A DNA stretch of 64,000 nucleotides from a bacterium (lineage in GTDB: Bacteria > Sumerlaeota > Sumerlaeia > SLMS01 > JAHLLQ01), in the NCBI GenBank assembly GCA_020444065.1, contig JAHLLQ010000001.1:1-64000 (forward strand). The letters are read 5' to 3'. The notes under the pieces were generated by a model. It saw nothing but the letters and a program-made list of their open reading frames with translations, had not been told where the DNA came from and made no database searches. This document shows positions 27,901-36,056 of this stretch, in pieces. The position numbers and the translations under genes were made by a program. Position 1 is the stretch's first letter. Every line of letters starts with the position of its first letter.

Positions 27901-29400
27901 TTCGGCCAGGGATTGGGCCAAGATACTCCCAACTGCGAGACCGCCCTGCGCCGCCAGGTAGTCCATGCGAAGCGAAGAAGTCTCTTCACTCGGAGAATCC
28001 GACGACTTCGGAAGGCAGAGCGAAGGAAGTTCAGGGTAGGCCTGAGCCAGGCGCTGCTGAACGGCCTGCAGGTGTGGGTAGCGACGGTTCGTCGCCGCTA
28101 CAAGATCGCCAAGATAGAAGAGGCGCTTGCCCGCCGTCTTTCCGCACATGTTGCGGACAGCAGCAGCCAGTTCACTGAAACGAGGCAACGGCCCGCCAAT
28201 TCCATACAATCCCGTGTGAATTGCCGGACGATCAGTCGGCTTCGCGAATCGGCCGAAGCCCGGGAATGGTGTCTCGTTTGCGGGCGCCAGCGTGTTCTCC
28301 GTTGCCTTGTCAAGCGCCGCGCGCACTTCGCGCGTGATCGGAGCGTGTGCGCTGCGCTCCAGGATCGTGATCGCCTTCTTCTTTGCCAGAAGATGCGATA
28401 ACATCTGCGCAGGGAACGGATGCCAAGTGACGATCGAGGCGATGCCCGCTTTGATCTTCTGCTCGCGAAGCCGATCGATGACTTCCCTGAGTGCGCCCCC
28501 AATCGCTCCCATGCAGACAACTAGATATTGAGCATCGTCAGCGCGGTACTCCTGCACCGGGGCGTACTCGCGTCCGGTCAGTTCACCATACTCGCGGAAT
28601 GCCTGATCGATGAATTCAGCGACATGATTCTGGAAGAAGATATCGTGACCAACGGCAGCGCGTGAGGCGCTTTCGCTGCCCATCAGTCCGCCAAGTCCTG
28701 CCGGATGATCGACATCGATCAGTCGCGGCACACGCCGGCGCTCACGTCCAAGCAGAATCTCCTGAGAAGTGCTGGGCGTCGCAATGCGATCGCTGGAATG
28801 TCCAAGAAACGCAGTTGCCAGGGCCTCATCCGGAAGTAGGAGCGACTGCACAGACTGTGCGGTTTCTGCGAGATCCTGCCCGCATACGCCAGGGATGAAC
28901 GACAGTTCTGCTACACGGTGGGCGATCATCGCCAAATCGGCTGCCTGCTGCGCGGTCGAAGCGAAGAACTGGAATGCGCCCGTGGCGCAAGCCCCAAAGA
29001 AATCATCCTGCCCGCCGGCGGAAGTACTTGCTGCTCGCTCGGAAGCATGGCAGGCCAGATGCACCGTAAAGGGTGCGTGTTTTCCTACGGCCGTTGTCAG
29101 TTCGGCCTGTGCACAGCCAAGGTCGGAGACCAATGCAGTCGCGCGTGCACCGGTCAGTGCGGCGCCCGTGAGCGTGCCGATCGCCCCGGCAGAATTCTCA
29201 GAGGACTCGATGGTCTTCTCGCCCGGAACCAGGTTAATCAATCCACTTTCCAGTTCCGTCAATTCCGGCGTGGACTGTACTACGAGCACGTCGGCAACAA
29301 GCCGTTCAACGGCGCAGGCGGCCGCTTGCCCATCGAGTGTCGATGCGACTCCGGGACAAGGCGCTTCTTTTTCAGGCGATTTAGCTTTTCGAAACCACAT
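24970..29400 (-). CDS. PFOR-like multidomain iron-sulfur protein inside the rnf operon
   Basis: 1476 residues, longer than pyruvate:ferredoxin oxidoreductase (about 1170-1200) but with its domain order. A domain-I-like region (about 15-250) contains SSENSAGAIGTLTGA and APFTVHLACH. Domain II lies near 285-400 (YLVVCMGAIGGALREVID), a gamma-like domain near 490-690 (GGLAVGSILAQSLAEA, AAGGLGSD). Two ferredoxin motifs follow: CTGCASCWSQCP (about 760) and CTACGLCLEVCP (about 895). The C-terminal 500 residues fall where the TPP domain should be. The catalytic features look lost: the conserved domain-I Arg falls at a His in HLACH, and no GDG-x-(A/S)-x-D-IG TPP/Mg motif is visible. It starts inside the last 20 bases of rnfB and overlaps rnfC. 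A structural or electron-wiring subunit linking ferredoxin to Rnf is inferred. A Pro-rich linker (VEEPASSPTPPEPV) precedes the last 50 residues. Confidence 0.8.
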   Translation of the reverse strand: MWFRKAKSPEKEAPCPGVASTLDGQAAACAVERLVADVLVVQSTPELTELESGLINLVPGEKTIESSENSAGAIGTLTGAALTGARATALVSDLGCAQAELTTAVGKHAPFTVHLACHASERAASTSAGGQDDFFGACATGAFQFFASTAQQAADLAMIAHRVAELSFIPGVCGQDLAETAQSVQSLLLPDEALATAFLGHSSDRIATPSTSQEILLGRERRRVPRLIDVDHPAGLGGLMGSESASRAAVGHDIFFQNHVAEFIDQAFREYGELTGREYAPVQEYRADDAQYLVVCMGAIGGALREVIDRLREQKIKAGIASIVTWHPFPAQMLSHLLAKKKAITILERSAHAPITREVRAALDKATENTLAPANETPFPGFGRFAKPTDRPAIHTGLYGIGGPLPRFSELAAAVRNMCGKTAGKRLFYLGDLVAATNRRYPHLQAVQQRLAQAYPELPSLCLPKSSDSPSEETSSLRMDYLAAQGGLAVGSILAQSLAEASNWDVRTFAAGGLGSDLLPASLVIAYASDADVASTAPEKSDILLVASSNLLDANETQSSVKKRAHVIVATDCDPNSFWAEMPRSTAQWICKNELKITVVDAENISSEASDQPAFFDSLACWALIGAALGTLVEDTKQADVRKALRERLTKLGGEQLAAQIADCMQRAAEEAAELVWSGKDLPPSPANPEGDAPWTIGEDGADATVFNRARFWHSVGFLYDSGQPEQAATDPHLASGIIPAGSSAFRDLTPWRLRIPHWLPENCTGCASCWSQCPDSAMPSTVSTPSELIETVMNRCDGLVQLQRIQKHLAQQATTIVSKDDLGQFLAFGPLLDEAYKRLMDRMKPSEDDRKVFDEEFEKLQAATPNYTFSRTEEFFDSRDKDDRRLLTIAIDPMSCTACGLCLEVCPEGAIEWAEQSEEMLSVGRKDCEFQREVPAASISDLVSADKPQSQLNRLLDPSAYFSLVGGDGSLPGDSTKIAVHLITAAIHSCVYPRYAAHAKHLTTLIDRVRDRIQGKVDATLKINDFEAFHQKIAQLETSNVKPDALLGIFGDNRGIEDRDVELLKHLGHLLTSLEKQQQSYSGTVPSRTPLVLAIDRDGAAYWNATYPYNPHRNPWLAQDAGDIAGIARGMMEGIRQQIAGELQIVQEADDLVAAGVAQEVDAKHLLPPIVVLCDSAKASSASVAALLKSEYPVNVVLLNTDGADPKIDLLALARRYDAIALQSSIGAPAHLVAGVVDCMESSRPALLHVHAPHPASSGVAPQKIVAHAEIAVSGRVFPLFRYASGKLQLGDNRAASEDWGTHTLNVQKPGGDVEALEVAATPADWAVQEARFQNGFRKAPAGERGMPLAEYLQISEDERSGLHAFVRGADARGRQFLAILSPELIAFSEKKLAEWHELQRIASGKAPALVEEPASSPTPPEPVVVAETPEETRQKIVQRLLALSGYSNDPDFFRQSLREFLANRASEAEVGTES

Positions 29401-30229
29401 CTTTGGGCCTGTTCATAAGTGACTTAAATTGCTGTCCTTCGATCCACGTGATAGCGCCGGTGGGACAGCGCTTTATGGCATTCGAATCCTGCAGCGAGAG
29501 CAACTCCTCGTTCAGGACGGGCAGATTGTGTTCCATCTTCAGCAATCCCTGGGGCGCATCGGCAACGCAACGACCGCAAGCCGTGCAAGCGACCTTGCAG
29601 AAGTCGAGCATGCCGTCGCCCTCGAGTACGGACTTGCATTGGACGAAGAGCTTCTGCTTCATCGGGACGATTTCAAAGAGATCCTTCGGACACGCGCGGA
29701 CGCAGTCGCCGCAGGATGTACACTTCACCGGATCCACGATCGGAAGACCGGTCTCGCTCATCGTGATCGCGTCGAACGTACACGCCACATCGCAATCGCC
29801 GAAGCCGAGACAGCCATAACGGCAGCCCTTCGTTCCACCAGCAACGGATGCTGCTGCACGACACGTTGGCTGACCTTGGTACTCGGCCATCTGGATGGCA
29901 ACATTAGAGCCACCGGCGCACCGTAGTCGAGCAACCATCGGCTCGGCCTCGCCCGCTTCGACGCCGAGGAAATCCGCGACTAACTGGGCCGTTGCCGCCC
30001 CACCGACGGGGCAACCACTCGGCTGAATGTTGCCGGCGATGACGTTCTCCGCAAAGGCACGACAGCCGGGCAGCCCGCACGAGCCGCAATTGGTCCCGGG
30101 CATCATGTCATTGACAACATCGATGCGCGGATCCTCGTAGACCTTCAGCTTCTGGCTAGCCACGGCAAGCACGCCCGCGAGGATAGTCGTCAGCCCCAGA
30201 AGGTAGCCTATGGCGATCAGACTCTCCAT
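29381..30229 (-). CDS. rnfB: Rnf complex subunit RnfB (ferredoxin-binding)
   Basis: 282 residues: one N-terminal transmembrane helix, the Fes [4Fe-4S] motif NCGSCGLPGCRAFAENV (about 47-63) with a further Cys in GCPVGG, then a ferredoxin-like region with CTSCGDCVRACP and CTACGRCVADAP, and a final CPTGAITW. The second cluster motif lacks the usual closing Cys-Pro directly after VADA and borrows one further on. RnfB takes electrons from soluble ferredoxin. It lies 8 bases after the 836-residue gene; TAGGGA precedes the ATG. Confidence 0.9.
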   Translation of the reverse strand: MESLIAIGYLLGLTTILAGVLAVASQKLKVYEDPRIDVVNDMMPGTNCGSCGLPGCRAFAENVIAGNIQPSGCPVGGAATAQLVADFLGVEAGEAEPMVARLRCAGGSNVAIQMAEYQGQPTCRAAASVAGGTKGCRYGCLGFGDCDVACTFDAITMSETGLPIVDPVKCTSCGDCVRACPKDLFEIVPMKQKLFVQCKSVLEGDGMLDFCKVACTACGRCVADAPQGLLKMEHNLPVLNEELLSLQDSNAIKRCPTGAITWIEGQQFKSLMNRPKDVVSKS

Positions 30230-30237
30230 ATCCGTCC

Positions 30238-32748
30238 CTAGTTAAACTTCGCTGCGCGCTCGACCAGACCATCCAAGCCGGGCTCATTCGGGTTCAGCGG
30301 TTTGCCGGGATGGATGATGTGGACAGGGCACTTCTCCGCTGCTTCGACCAGTTGGCGGAACGAGCCCGCCGACGCGTCGTTGATGAAGGCCTGCTTGTTC
30401 TCGTTGTACTTGAACAACTCGCCGTTCAACTGCACGCACTCGTTGCACGTCGTGCAGCGCGGCGTCTCGATGTACGGATCGTCGAAGGAGAGAGATTCTT
30501 CCTCCTCTTCCACCGGTGCCGCTTCGGGTTCCGTTGCGGCTTCCTCGACCGAGGCGGCAGAGGAGTTCGGTGCCGGGCGAGGTGATGCTGGCCGTGTGAC
30601 AGCACCTGTAACGGGAGCTTCGCTCAGCAACTGCCCGGCGATGCGATCGACGATCTCCTGTGTCAGTTCATCGAGATTGCGATCCAGTTCGGCACTGAAC
30701 TTCTCTTCGACAGATGCGATCGCGTTCTGCTTCTCGTCTTCCAGGCGCTGCTTTTCGTGCGCCAGAAGTCGCTCCGCATGGGAGTTCTTCACGCCGCCGA
30801 GTTCCTGCAGACGCCTCCACTGCGCACGGCACTGAAGAACGGCCTGCACGATCGGTTTCGACACGACGATTCGATGAACGCGGTTCTGTTCATCGACTGC
30901 CAGGATATACGGAATCTGGACTTCACGAGTTTCCGGAGTCCGGTCCATGTACTGCATCAATGGCACCATCTGGCGGTGCCACATCTCAACCGGCAGATCC
31001 CAGAAGGACTTCGCCGCGCGTTTGTCGGCCAGCAGGAAGTCCGCCGGCGTCATGGCGACTTCGACAGCCTGTGTTTCGCCTTCATTGACCTCAAAGAAGA
31101 ACTCCTCCGACGACCAATCGGCGTCGACCTTCGAGTTCATGTCGATGGCTATTCGATCGGCAAGGGCCGAGCCCTTCGCTGGATCGTAAGTAAAGGCGGG
31201 AAATGCGCGGGCTTCGAACGCGGCTGCGGACGAGAGATAAACCGGCAGGCCGGTGGTATTCTCGGGGGCCGACGCGAAGACGCTGAAGAGTGCCGGCCCG
31301 GAGTAGCTGAGGCCATCCATGAAGCCGGAGTACATCAGCGAGAATCGCGAGACAGGCGTCTGCAGAACATAGACGTCGCCAAGGGCCGCCGCCATTGTTC
31401 CCAGGCGCGCGAGCCAGTTCGCTTCGAACGGAACGCGAGCCAGACGATTCGGATCGGCAAGAAGATCGTCGACCTGAACGAGGACCTTGATCGGAGCATC
31501 GCTGGTCAACATATCGAGAAGCGCCGTCACCTGGCCCTTCCCAACGATGCTTCCCTCCACAATCAGGAGGACCGGAGGACAGAGTGCCTTCTCTTCTTGC
31601 GAAAGCATGGCTTCATCGAAGGCTGCGAAGATCGGATCGTGCAGCTCTTCGCGATAGCGATTCTCGAGATCGAGTCGCGCGACCTGCACGGCCTTGAAGA
31701 ACTCGACCATTTCGGCCATGCGATTGCGATAGCACTCGATCGCCGCCAGGCAATCGTTCACCACCGGTTCCATGGCGAACGGCAGACTCGAGGCGCCTCC
31801 CGAGCAACCGCACCAATTAAACAGCGGCGCGATGCGACGTAGCGTCGCGAGTGTCTTCTCGACGCGGGCCACGCGGGCTTCCGGAAGGCGATGGCTGAGT
31901 CGACTTTCGCTGAGCAGATCGGACAATGCGTTGAAATCCAGATCGGCCGAACCGACAGAATCTCGCAACGAATCCGGGCTGGCAGCATTTGCAGACTGAC
32001 TCTCGTCGGCCGACAGCAGGTTTTCGAGCCCGACGATGATCTCCGCTAATTCGTCCTTCCACTGCGCAGTACGCGCGTGCCAATCGGCGGAGAACGCCGC
32101 CGCCATCAGGCGGCGTGCCGCATCCGCGTTGCAGGGCAGAACATCGCCTGCGCCCCTTAGCGCGCGACGGGCGATCTCCAGGTCGGCGCGCAGTTGCTGA
32201 CTCTTCGCCTCGGGCAGTTTCGTGGCCGACATGACGCGCTCGATCGCGGGATCGAGAAGCTTGTCCATCGGTGATCCGGGGTTGTTCCCATCGAGTTGCT
32301 TGATCGACCACTCGAGTTGATGGAAGTGACGCGTCAGCCGCTCTGCCGCATCGCCTTCCTCGCCGGTTCCCTCGATGGCCTGATCGACCAATTGCATCAG
32401 TGTTTCAGCAACGGGCTGCTCGCACGTCGGCTTTACACAGAATGGGAACTCGTGCCGGAGCGAATCCAGATCGCGGAATGGACGCAGCAATGCCGGCACC
32501 GGCAATGACGCATCCGCCTGGCTATCCGGACGACGGCGGTTGAGGAAGAAATCCAGAAGCTGACGATAGACGGCAGCCTCGCGGTTTTTATCCATCGCCG
32601 GCGGAGTCGGCTCAACAGGCAGCGCGACCTTGCTCTCCTCAATGATACTCGCCCCTTCGGAGACTGCAGCAGTCCCTTCCGGGGGGAGATCCTTGTGGCT
32701 GTCGGGATGGAGTTCGCTTTGTTCTACAACGTCTTGTTGCTTATCCAT
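30238..32748 (-). CDS. Large protein with PFOR-related domain and C-terminal ferredoxin
   Basis: 836 residues, of no family I can name. After an acidic start comes a long helical region (about 50-380), then an alpha/beta domain (about 390-560) with PVLLIVEGSIVGKGQV, IKVLVQVDD, DVYVLQTPVSRFSLMYSG and ARAFPAFTYDP. The same order of strands occurs in the C-terminal part of the 1476-residue protein (PPIVVLCDSAKASSASV, VNVVLLNTD, IALQSSIGAPAHLVAG, GRVFPLFRYASG), so the two share a domain related in layout to the C-terminal TPP domain of PFOR. A coiled coil (about 665-720), a Pro/Glu linker and a ferredoxin-like end (CTTCNEC near 763-770, CPVHIIHPG near 806) follow. It lies 2 bases after korB and 8 before rnfB, suggesting an electron bridge between KorAB and Rnf. 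Confidence 0.7.
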   Translation of the reverse strand: MDKQQDVVEQSELHPDSHKDLPPEGTAAVSEGASIIEESKVALPVEPTPPAMDKNREAAVYRQLLDFFLNRRRPDSQADASLPVPALLRPFRDLDSLRHEFPFCVKPTCEQPVAETLMQLVDQAIEGTGEEGDAAERLTRHFHQLEWSIKQLDGNNPGSPMDKLLDPAIERVMSATKLPEAKSQQLRADLEIARRALRGAGDVLPCNADAARRLMAAAFSADWHARTAQWKDELAEIIVGLENLLSADESQSANAASPDSLRDSVGSADLDFNALSDLLSESRLSHRLPEARVARVEKTLATLRRIAPLFNWCGCSGGASSLPFAMEPVVNDCLAAIECYRNRMAEMVEFFKAVQVARLDLENRYREELHDPIFAAFDEAMLSQEEKALCPPVLLIVEGSIVGKGQVTALLDMLTSDAPIKVLVQVDDLLADPNRLARVPFEANWLARLGTMAAALGDVYVLQTPVSRFSLMYSGFMDGLSYSGPALFSVFASAPENTTGLPVYLSSAAAFEARAFPAFTYDPAKGSALADRIAIDMNSKVDADWSSEEFFFEVNEGETQAVEVAMTPADFLLADKRAAKSFWDLPVEMWHRQMVPLMQYMDRTPETREVQIPYILAVDEQNRVHRIVVSKPIVQAVLQCRAQWRRLQELGGVKNSHAERLLAHEKQRLEDEKQNAIASVEEKFSAELDRNLDELTQEIVDRIAGQLLSEAPVTGAVTRPASPRPAPNSSAASVEEAATEPEAAPVEEEEESLSFDDPYIETPRCTTCNECVQLNGELFKYNENKQAFINDASAGSFRQLVEAAEKCPVHIIHPGKPLNPNEPGLDGLVERAAKFN

Positions 32749-32750
32749 GG

Positions 32751-33722
32751 TTATGCATCGGCACCCTGGGCGATTCCGAATCGGTCGAAGGATTTGGTGA
32801 GAAGCTGCTCGCGCTGCTGCCAGATGGGCATCTTCTGCGGGCGGCGAATCTCGTCGTAGCAGGGAATGCTCTCGTTCTGGTAGAAGATGCCGATGGGCAC
32901 CTTGTCTTCCAGATCGGCCAAGCGGCGGGCATTGTTCATATCGCTGGGATCATGGTCTTCGTGAGTCTTGTACACGCGAGCCAGATCGTCGCTGACCTTC
33001 ATACCATTGTCGTGGCGCAGCAGCATCAGGTTATTCGGGTCGGCCAACAGCGACTGAAAGCCGGTCGGCATAAAATGCGGACAGCGCTGCAGAATGCGGA
33101 TGAACGCAAAGCCCTTGTGGTGATACGCGCGGCGGATCACATCGAACAGCAGTTCGGGAATCCACTCCACGACCTGCGCCACAAAACTCACGTTCGTAAT
33201 GCCGAGCGTCGCACTGACCGGGTTGATTGGATTCAAATACGCGCCGCCGGGGGTTGTGTTGGTCTTCCAGCCCTTCGGCGTCGTCGGCGAAACCTGCTTC
33301 TTGGTCAAGCCGTAGATGTTGTTGTCGTGCAGCATCGCGACCATATGGAAGTTCATGCGGACGGCATGAATCCAGTGTGCGGTACCGATACTGCAGCAGT
33401 CGCCGTCACCCATATTGACAAAGACATTCAGATCCGGGCGACGGATCTTGACACCCTGCGCGGTCGGCAGTGCGCGGCCGTGAAGGCCGTGGAAGCCGTA
33501 GGTGCTGACGTAATGCGGGAAGCGCGCGGCACAACCAATGCCGGAAACGAACACCGTCTTCTCCAGCGGCAGTTGCTCGTCACGGCACAGGCGCTGCACT
33601 GCAGCCAGAATACCATTGTCACCGCAGCCTGGGCACCAGCGCGAAACGCGGCCGGCGTAATCTTCCAACTCGAGGTATTCCTGGGGGTCGCTAAGGACAC
33701 ACTCTGTATTCAGTCCAAACAT
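32751..33722 (-). CDS. korB: 2-oxoacid:ferredoxin oxidoreductase beta subunit
   Basis: 323 residues. Catalytic TPP-binding subunit. It has the cluster/TPP motif WCPGCGDNGI near residue 30, the Mg-TPP motif GDGDCCSIGTAHWIHA (about 107-122) and NNIYGLTKKQVSPTTPKG after it, typical of 2-oxoglutarate- or 2-oxoacid-specific KorB proteins. The GDG motif here contrasts with its absence in the PFOR-like protein of the same operon. AGAGGA precedes the ATG, 21 bases after korA. Substrate (2-oxoglutarate or another 2-oxoacid) is inferred from subunit type. Confidence 0.92.
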   Translation of the reverse strand: MFGLNTECVLSDPQEYLELEDYAGRVSRWCPGCGDNGILAAVQRLCRDEQLPLEKTVFVSGIGCAARFPHYVSTYGFHGLHGRALPTAQGVKIRRPDLNVFVNMGDGDCCSIGTAHWIHAVRMNFHMVAMLHDNNIYGLTKKQVSPTTPKGWKTNTTPGGAYLNPINPVSATLGITNVSFVAQVVEWIPELLFDVIRRAYHHKGFAFIRILQRCPHFMPTGFQSLLADPNNLMLLRHDNGMKVSDDLARVYKTHEDHDPSDMNNARRLADLEDKVPIGIFYQNESIPCYDEIRRPQKMPIWQQREQLLTKSFDRFGIAQGADA

Positions 33723-33743
33723 GGGGAGAATCCTCTTCTTATC

Positions 33744-35651
33744 TTAGCGGGCACCAAGCCGGCGCTCGATCATTTGTTCGACTTCTTCGGGTTTGATGGG
33801 TTGTCCGTGCACATGGCTCCAGCAGTCGACATCCACAAGATAGCGGGCGCGGAGCAGGAGACAGAGGTTCGAGTAACGGCGGTTGTCATCGTCGATCAAC
33901 TCGTCATTCGGATCGTCGGAATAGTTGATCTCCACCGTAACGACTTGCTTGAACTTCTGCATGATCTCTTTGATGCCGGATGCCATGGGCTGCAGGAACG
34001 TCAGATGGAGCGAGGACACCTTGTGTCCCTTGCTGCTCATCGTATCGACGGCTTCCTCGATCGAACCCTTCGTGCTCCCCCACCCGACGATCAGCAGATC
34101 GCCCTCGGGGTCGCCATGCACCTTCGGCGTCTTCAACGTCTTCTGGAAAGCCGCCAGCTTCAAGCTGCGGTAACGGCAACCTTGCTGGTTGATGCCCGGC
34201 TCGTACGCAACGTGGCTCTCGCGATCATGGGCAAGACCCGTCAGCGCGTACATGCCGCCCGGCTGGCCGGGGATGTGGCGCTGGCTCAGGCCTGTCTTCT
34301 CATCCCAATCGAACGGCGGGTGGCTGGGATCCACCGGGCTCTGATCGATCGGAGGAGCCAGCCATTCCTTCTTGAACTTCGGACGCGGGAACATTTGCTG
34401 GCCGGTGGCCAGATTGGCATCGCTGAGGACGATCACAAGCGTGCGGAACGTCTCCGCAATCTTGCGAGCGGTGATAATCGAGTAGAAACAATCTTCAATC
34501 GTTGCCGGGGCCATGATGATCTTCGGCGCATCCCCATGCGTTCCAAAGAGCGCCGCCAGCAAGTCGCCCTGCTCCACCTTTGTGGGAAGACCGGTGGATG
34601 GGCCGCCACGCTGGACATTGACCAGGACCAGAGGAACCTCGCCCATCACGGCGAGGCCCATGAGCTCCGTTTTCAATGCCATGCCGGGACCCGAGGTGAT
34701 CGTGACAGCGCACTTGCCGGCATAGGATGCGCCGATCGCAAAGGCAGCCGCGGCGATCTCGTCCTCCGCCTGGTGGACAACGCCGCCGCACTCGTCGAAG
34801 ATTTCGCTGAGATAGTGAGAGGCCGAGGTCGCAGGCGTAATCGGATACATGGCACAAACGTCCATGCCCGACGCCACAACACCCAAAGCGATCGCCGTAT
34901 TGCCGTTCATGACGACCTGGGGTTCCGTAGATTCCATCGGGGTGACATCGAAACGGAAATCCAGATGCCCGCCCGCATATTCGAAGCCGGCTTCCAGCAA
35001 CTTCACGTTTGCATCGATGACCGGCTGGCCCTTTTTCTTGAACTTCGCCGCGATGGCCTTTCTGGCGTAGGCAAGCTCGCGCGAGTACACGCGGCAAAGA
35101 ATACCAAGGATGAACATATTCTTGCCGCGCTTCGGATTGTCCGTGTGCTTCAGACATTCCTCTTCCATCGGGACCTCGTAGACACGGTATCCCTTTGCTC
35201 GGAGGTCTGCGACAGTGGACGTGTAAGCCTTTGCGACGCCTGGGACCTTCGAAGAGGCCCAGACATTCTCCAGAATAATGATGGCGTTCTTCTTGAACTC
35301 GCCCGCGGCCTCACGCCCCTTCAAAACCTGCTCGTTCAGAGCCAGGACAATGTCGGTGTGGTTACCGGCGTTCGTGATCGGAAAGGAACCCAGTCGGATT
35401 CGGTTGCCGCTGGCGCCCGCCGTGCTGCGAGCAGGGGGCTCGACCTCGGCGGGGATAATCTCCACCGTCCAGACGCTGTTACCCATCTGGGCGCTGACGG
35501 TGCCGAACATCTGTCCGGCGGTCTGAGCACCTTCGCCGGAGTCGGAGATGATCTCGACGATGTGCTGGTCGACACGCTGGATGGTGCCGGCTTCCTGTGT
35601 GGGACTCATGCCCTCTTTTGCGCCTTCATTCATGACATTTCCTGTGCTCAT
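33744..35651 (-). CDS. korA: 2-oxoacid:ferredoxin oxidoreductase alpha subunit, gamma-alpha fusion
   Basis: About 635 residues. The first ~240 residues are the gamma domain (ISDSGEGAQTAGQMFG ... FKKKGQPVIDANVKLLEAG). The alpha domain follows with MNGNTAIALGVVASGMD, the substrate motif YPITPATSAS, QAEDEIAAAAFAIGASYAG and TSGPGMALKTELMGLA. This is the usual fused KorA layout. Several in-frame ATGs exist: 35651 has GAGG 4 bases upstream and 35633 has AGGAA 6 bases upstream; an even longer reading to 35747 has no support. First gene of the kor-rnf operon. Confidence 0.9.
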   Translation of the reverse strand: MSTGNVMNEGAKEGMSPTQEAGTIQRVDQHIVEIISDSGEGAQTAGQMFGTVSAQMGNSVWTVEIIPAEVEPPARSTAGASGNRIRLGSFPITNAGNHTDIVLALNEQVLKGREAAGEFKKNAIIILENVWASSKVPGVAKAYTSTVADLRAKGYRVYEVPMEEECLKHTDNPKRGKNMFILGILCRVYSRELAYARKAIAAKFKKKGQPVIDANVKLLEAGFEYAGGHLDFRFDVTPMESTEPQVVMNGNTAIALGVVASGMDVCAMYPITPATSASHYLSEIFDECGGVVHQAEDEIAAAAFAIGASYAGKCAVTITSGPGMALKTELMGLAVMGEVPLVLVNVQRGGPSTGLPTKVEQGDLLAALFGTHGDAPKIIMAPATIEDCFYSIITARKIAETFRTLVIVLSDANLATGQQMFPRPKFKKEWLAPPIDQSPVDPSHPPFDWDEKTGLSQRHIPGQPGGMYALTGLAHDRESHVAYEPGINQQGCRYRSLKLAAFQKTLKTPKVHGDPEGDLLIVGWGSTKGSIEEAVDTMSSKGHKVSSLHLTFLQPMASGIKEIMQKFKQVVTVEINYSDDPNDELIDDDNRRYSNLCLLLRARYLVDVDCWSHVHGQPIKPEEVEQMIERRLGAR

Positions 35652-36056
35652 GGTGCCTCGGTTTGATGGTAATTCGGAGTATTCGGACAACTCTTCTCCC
35701 ATATGGGAATATTGCGCTAGAGCAGATGTCGGTCGAATGCAACACAAGAATCCGTCTGTTTGGTCGGAAACATTGCTCTTTCCAGTGTCCGATCTCGAAA
35801 GGAGCCTTCCCCAGCAGCCCGGTCACTTCCAAGCTTTAAATGTGCAGTATCTGTGGAAAACTAGGTGTCAATGACCGAATTTGACCGCAACATATTGCAT
35901 CCACGGAATAAAGACCCGTGTCCATATTCCGGAGCCGTGATTGTCGAGATCGCAATATTCCTGTCTTCCGAAGACTGACGGATTCCTCCAGGGACGGTTT
36001 TCGCCTTTGGAGGAAGTGAGACACCTGTAGCTGGCCATTGCCGCCGAACCAGCGAC
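35652..36056 (-). promoter_or_regulatory. Probable promoter region of the kor-rnf operon
   Basis: This 400-bp gap upstream of korA holds no gene. On the minus strand a TTGACA (35866-35871) is followed 14 bases later by GATACT (35846-35851), a weak -35/-10 pair with short spacing. No terminator with a T-run is seen after the beta-helix gene; its last codons contain a GGGGC-TCCG-GCCCC hairpin. The promoter call is tentative. Confidence 0.3.

Noticed and set aside
32952-35666. 904-codon plus-strand open frame opposite korA and korB
   Set aside because: It is the antisense of two clear enzymes, has an unnatural Arg/His-rich composition and no motif.
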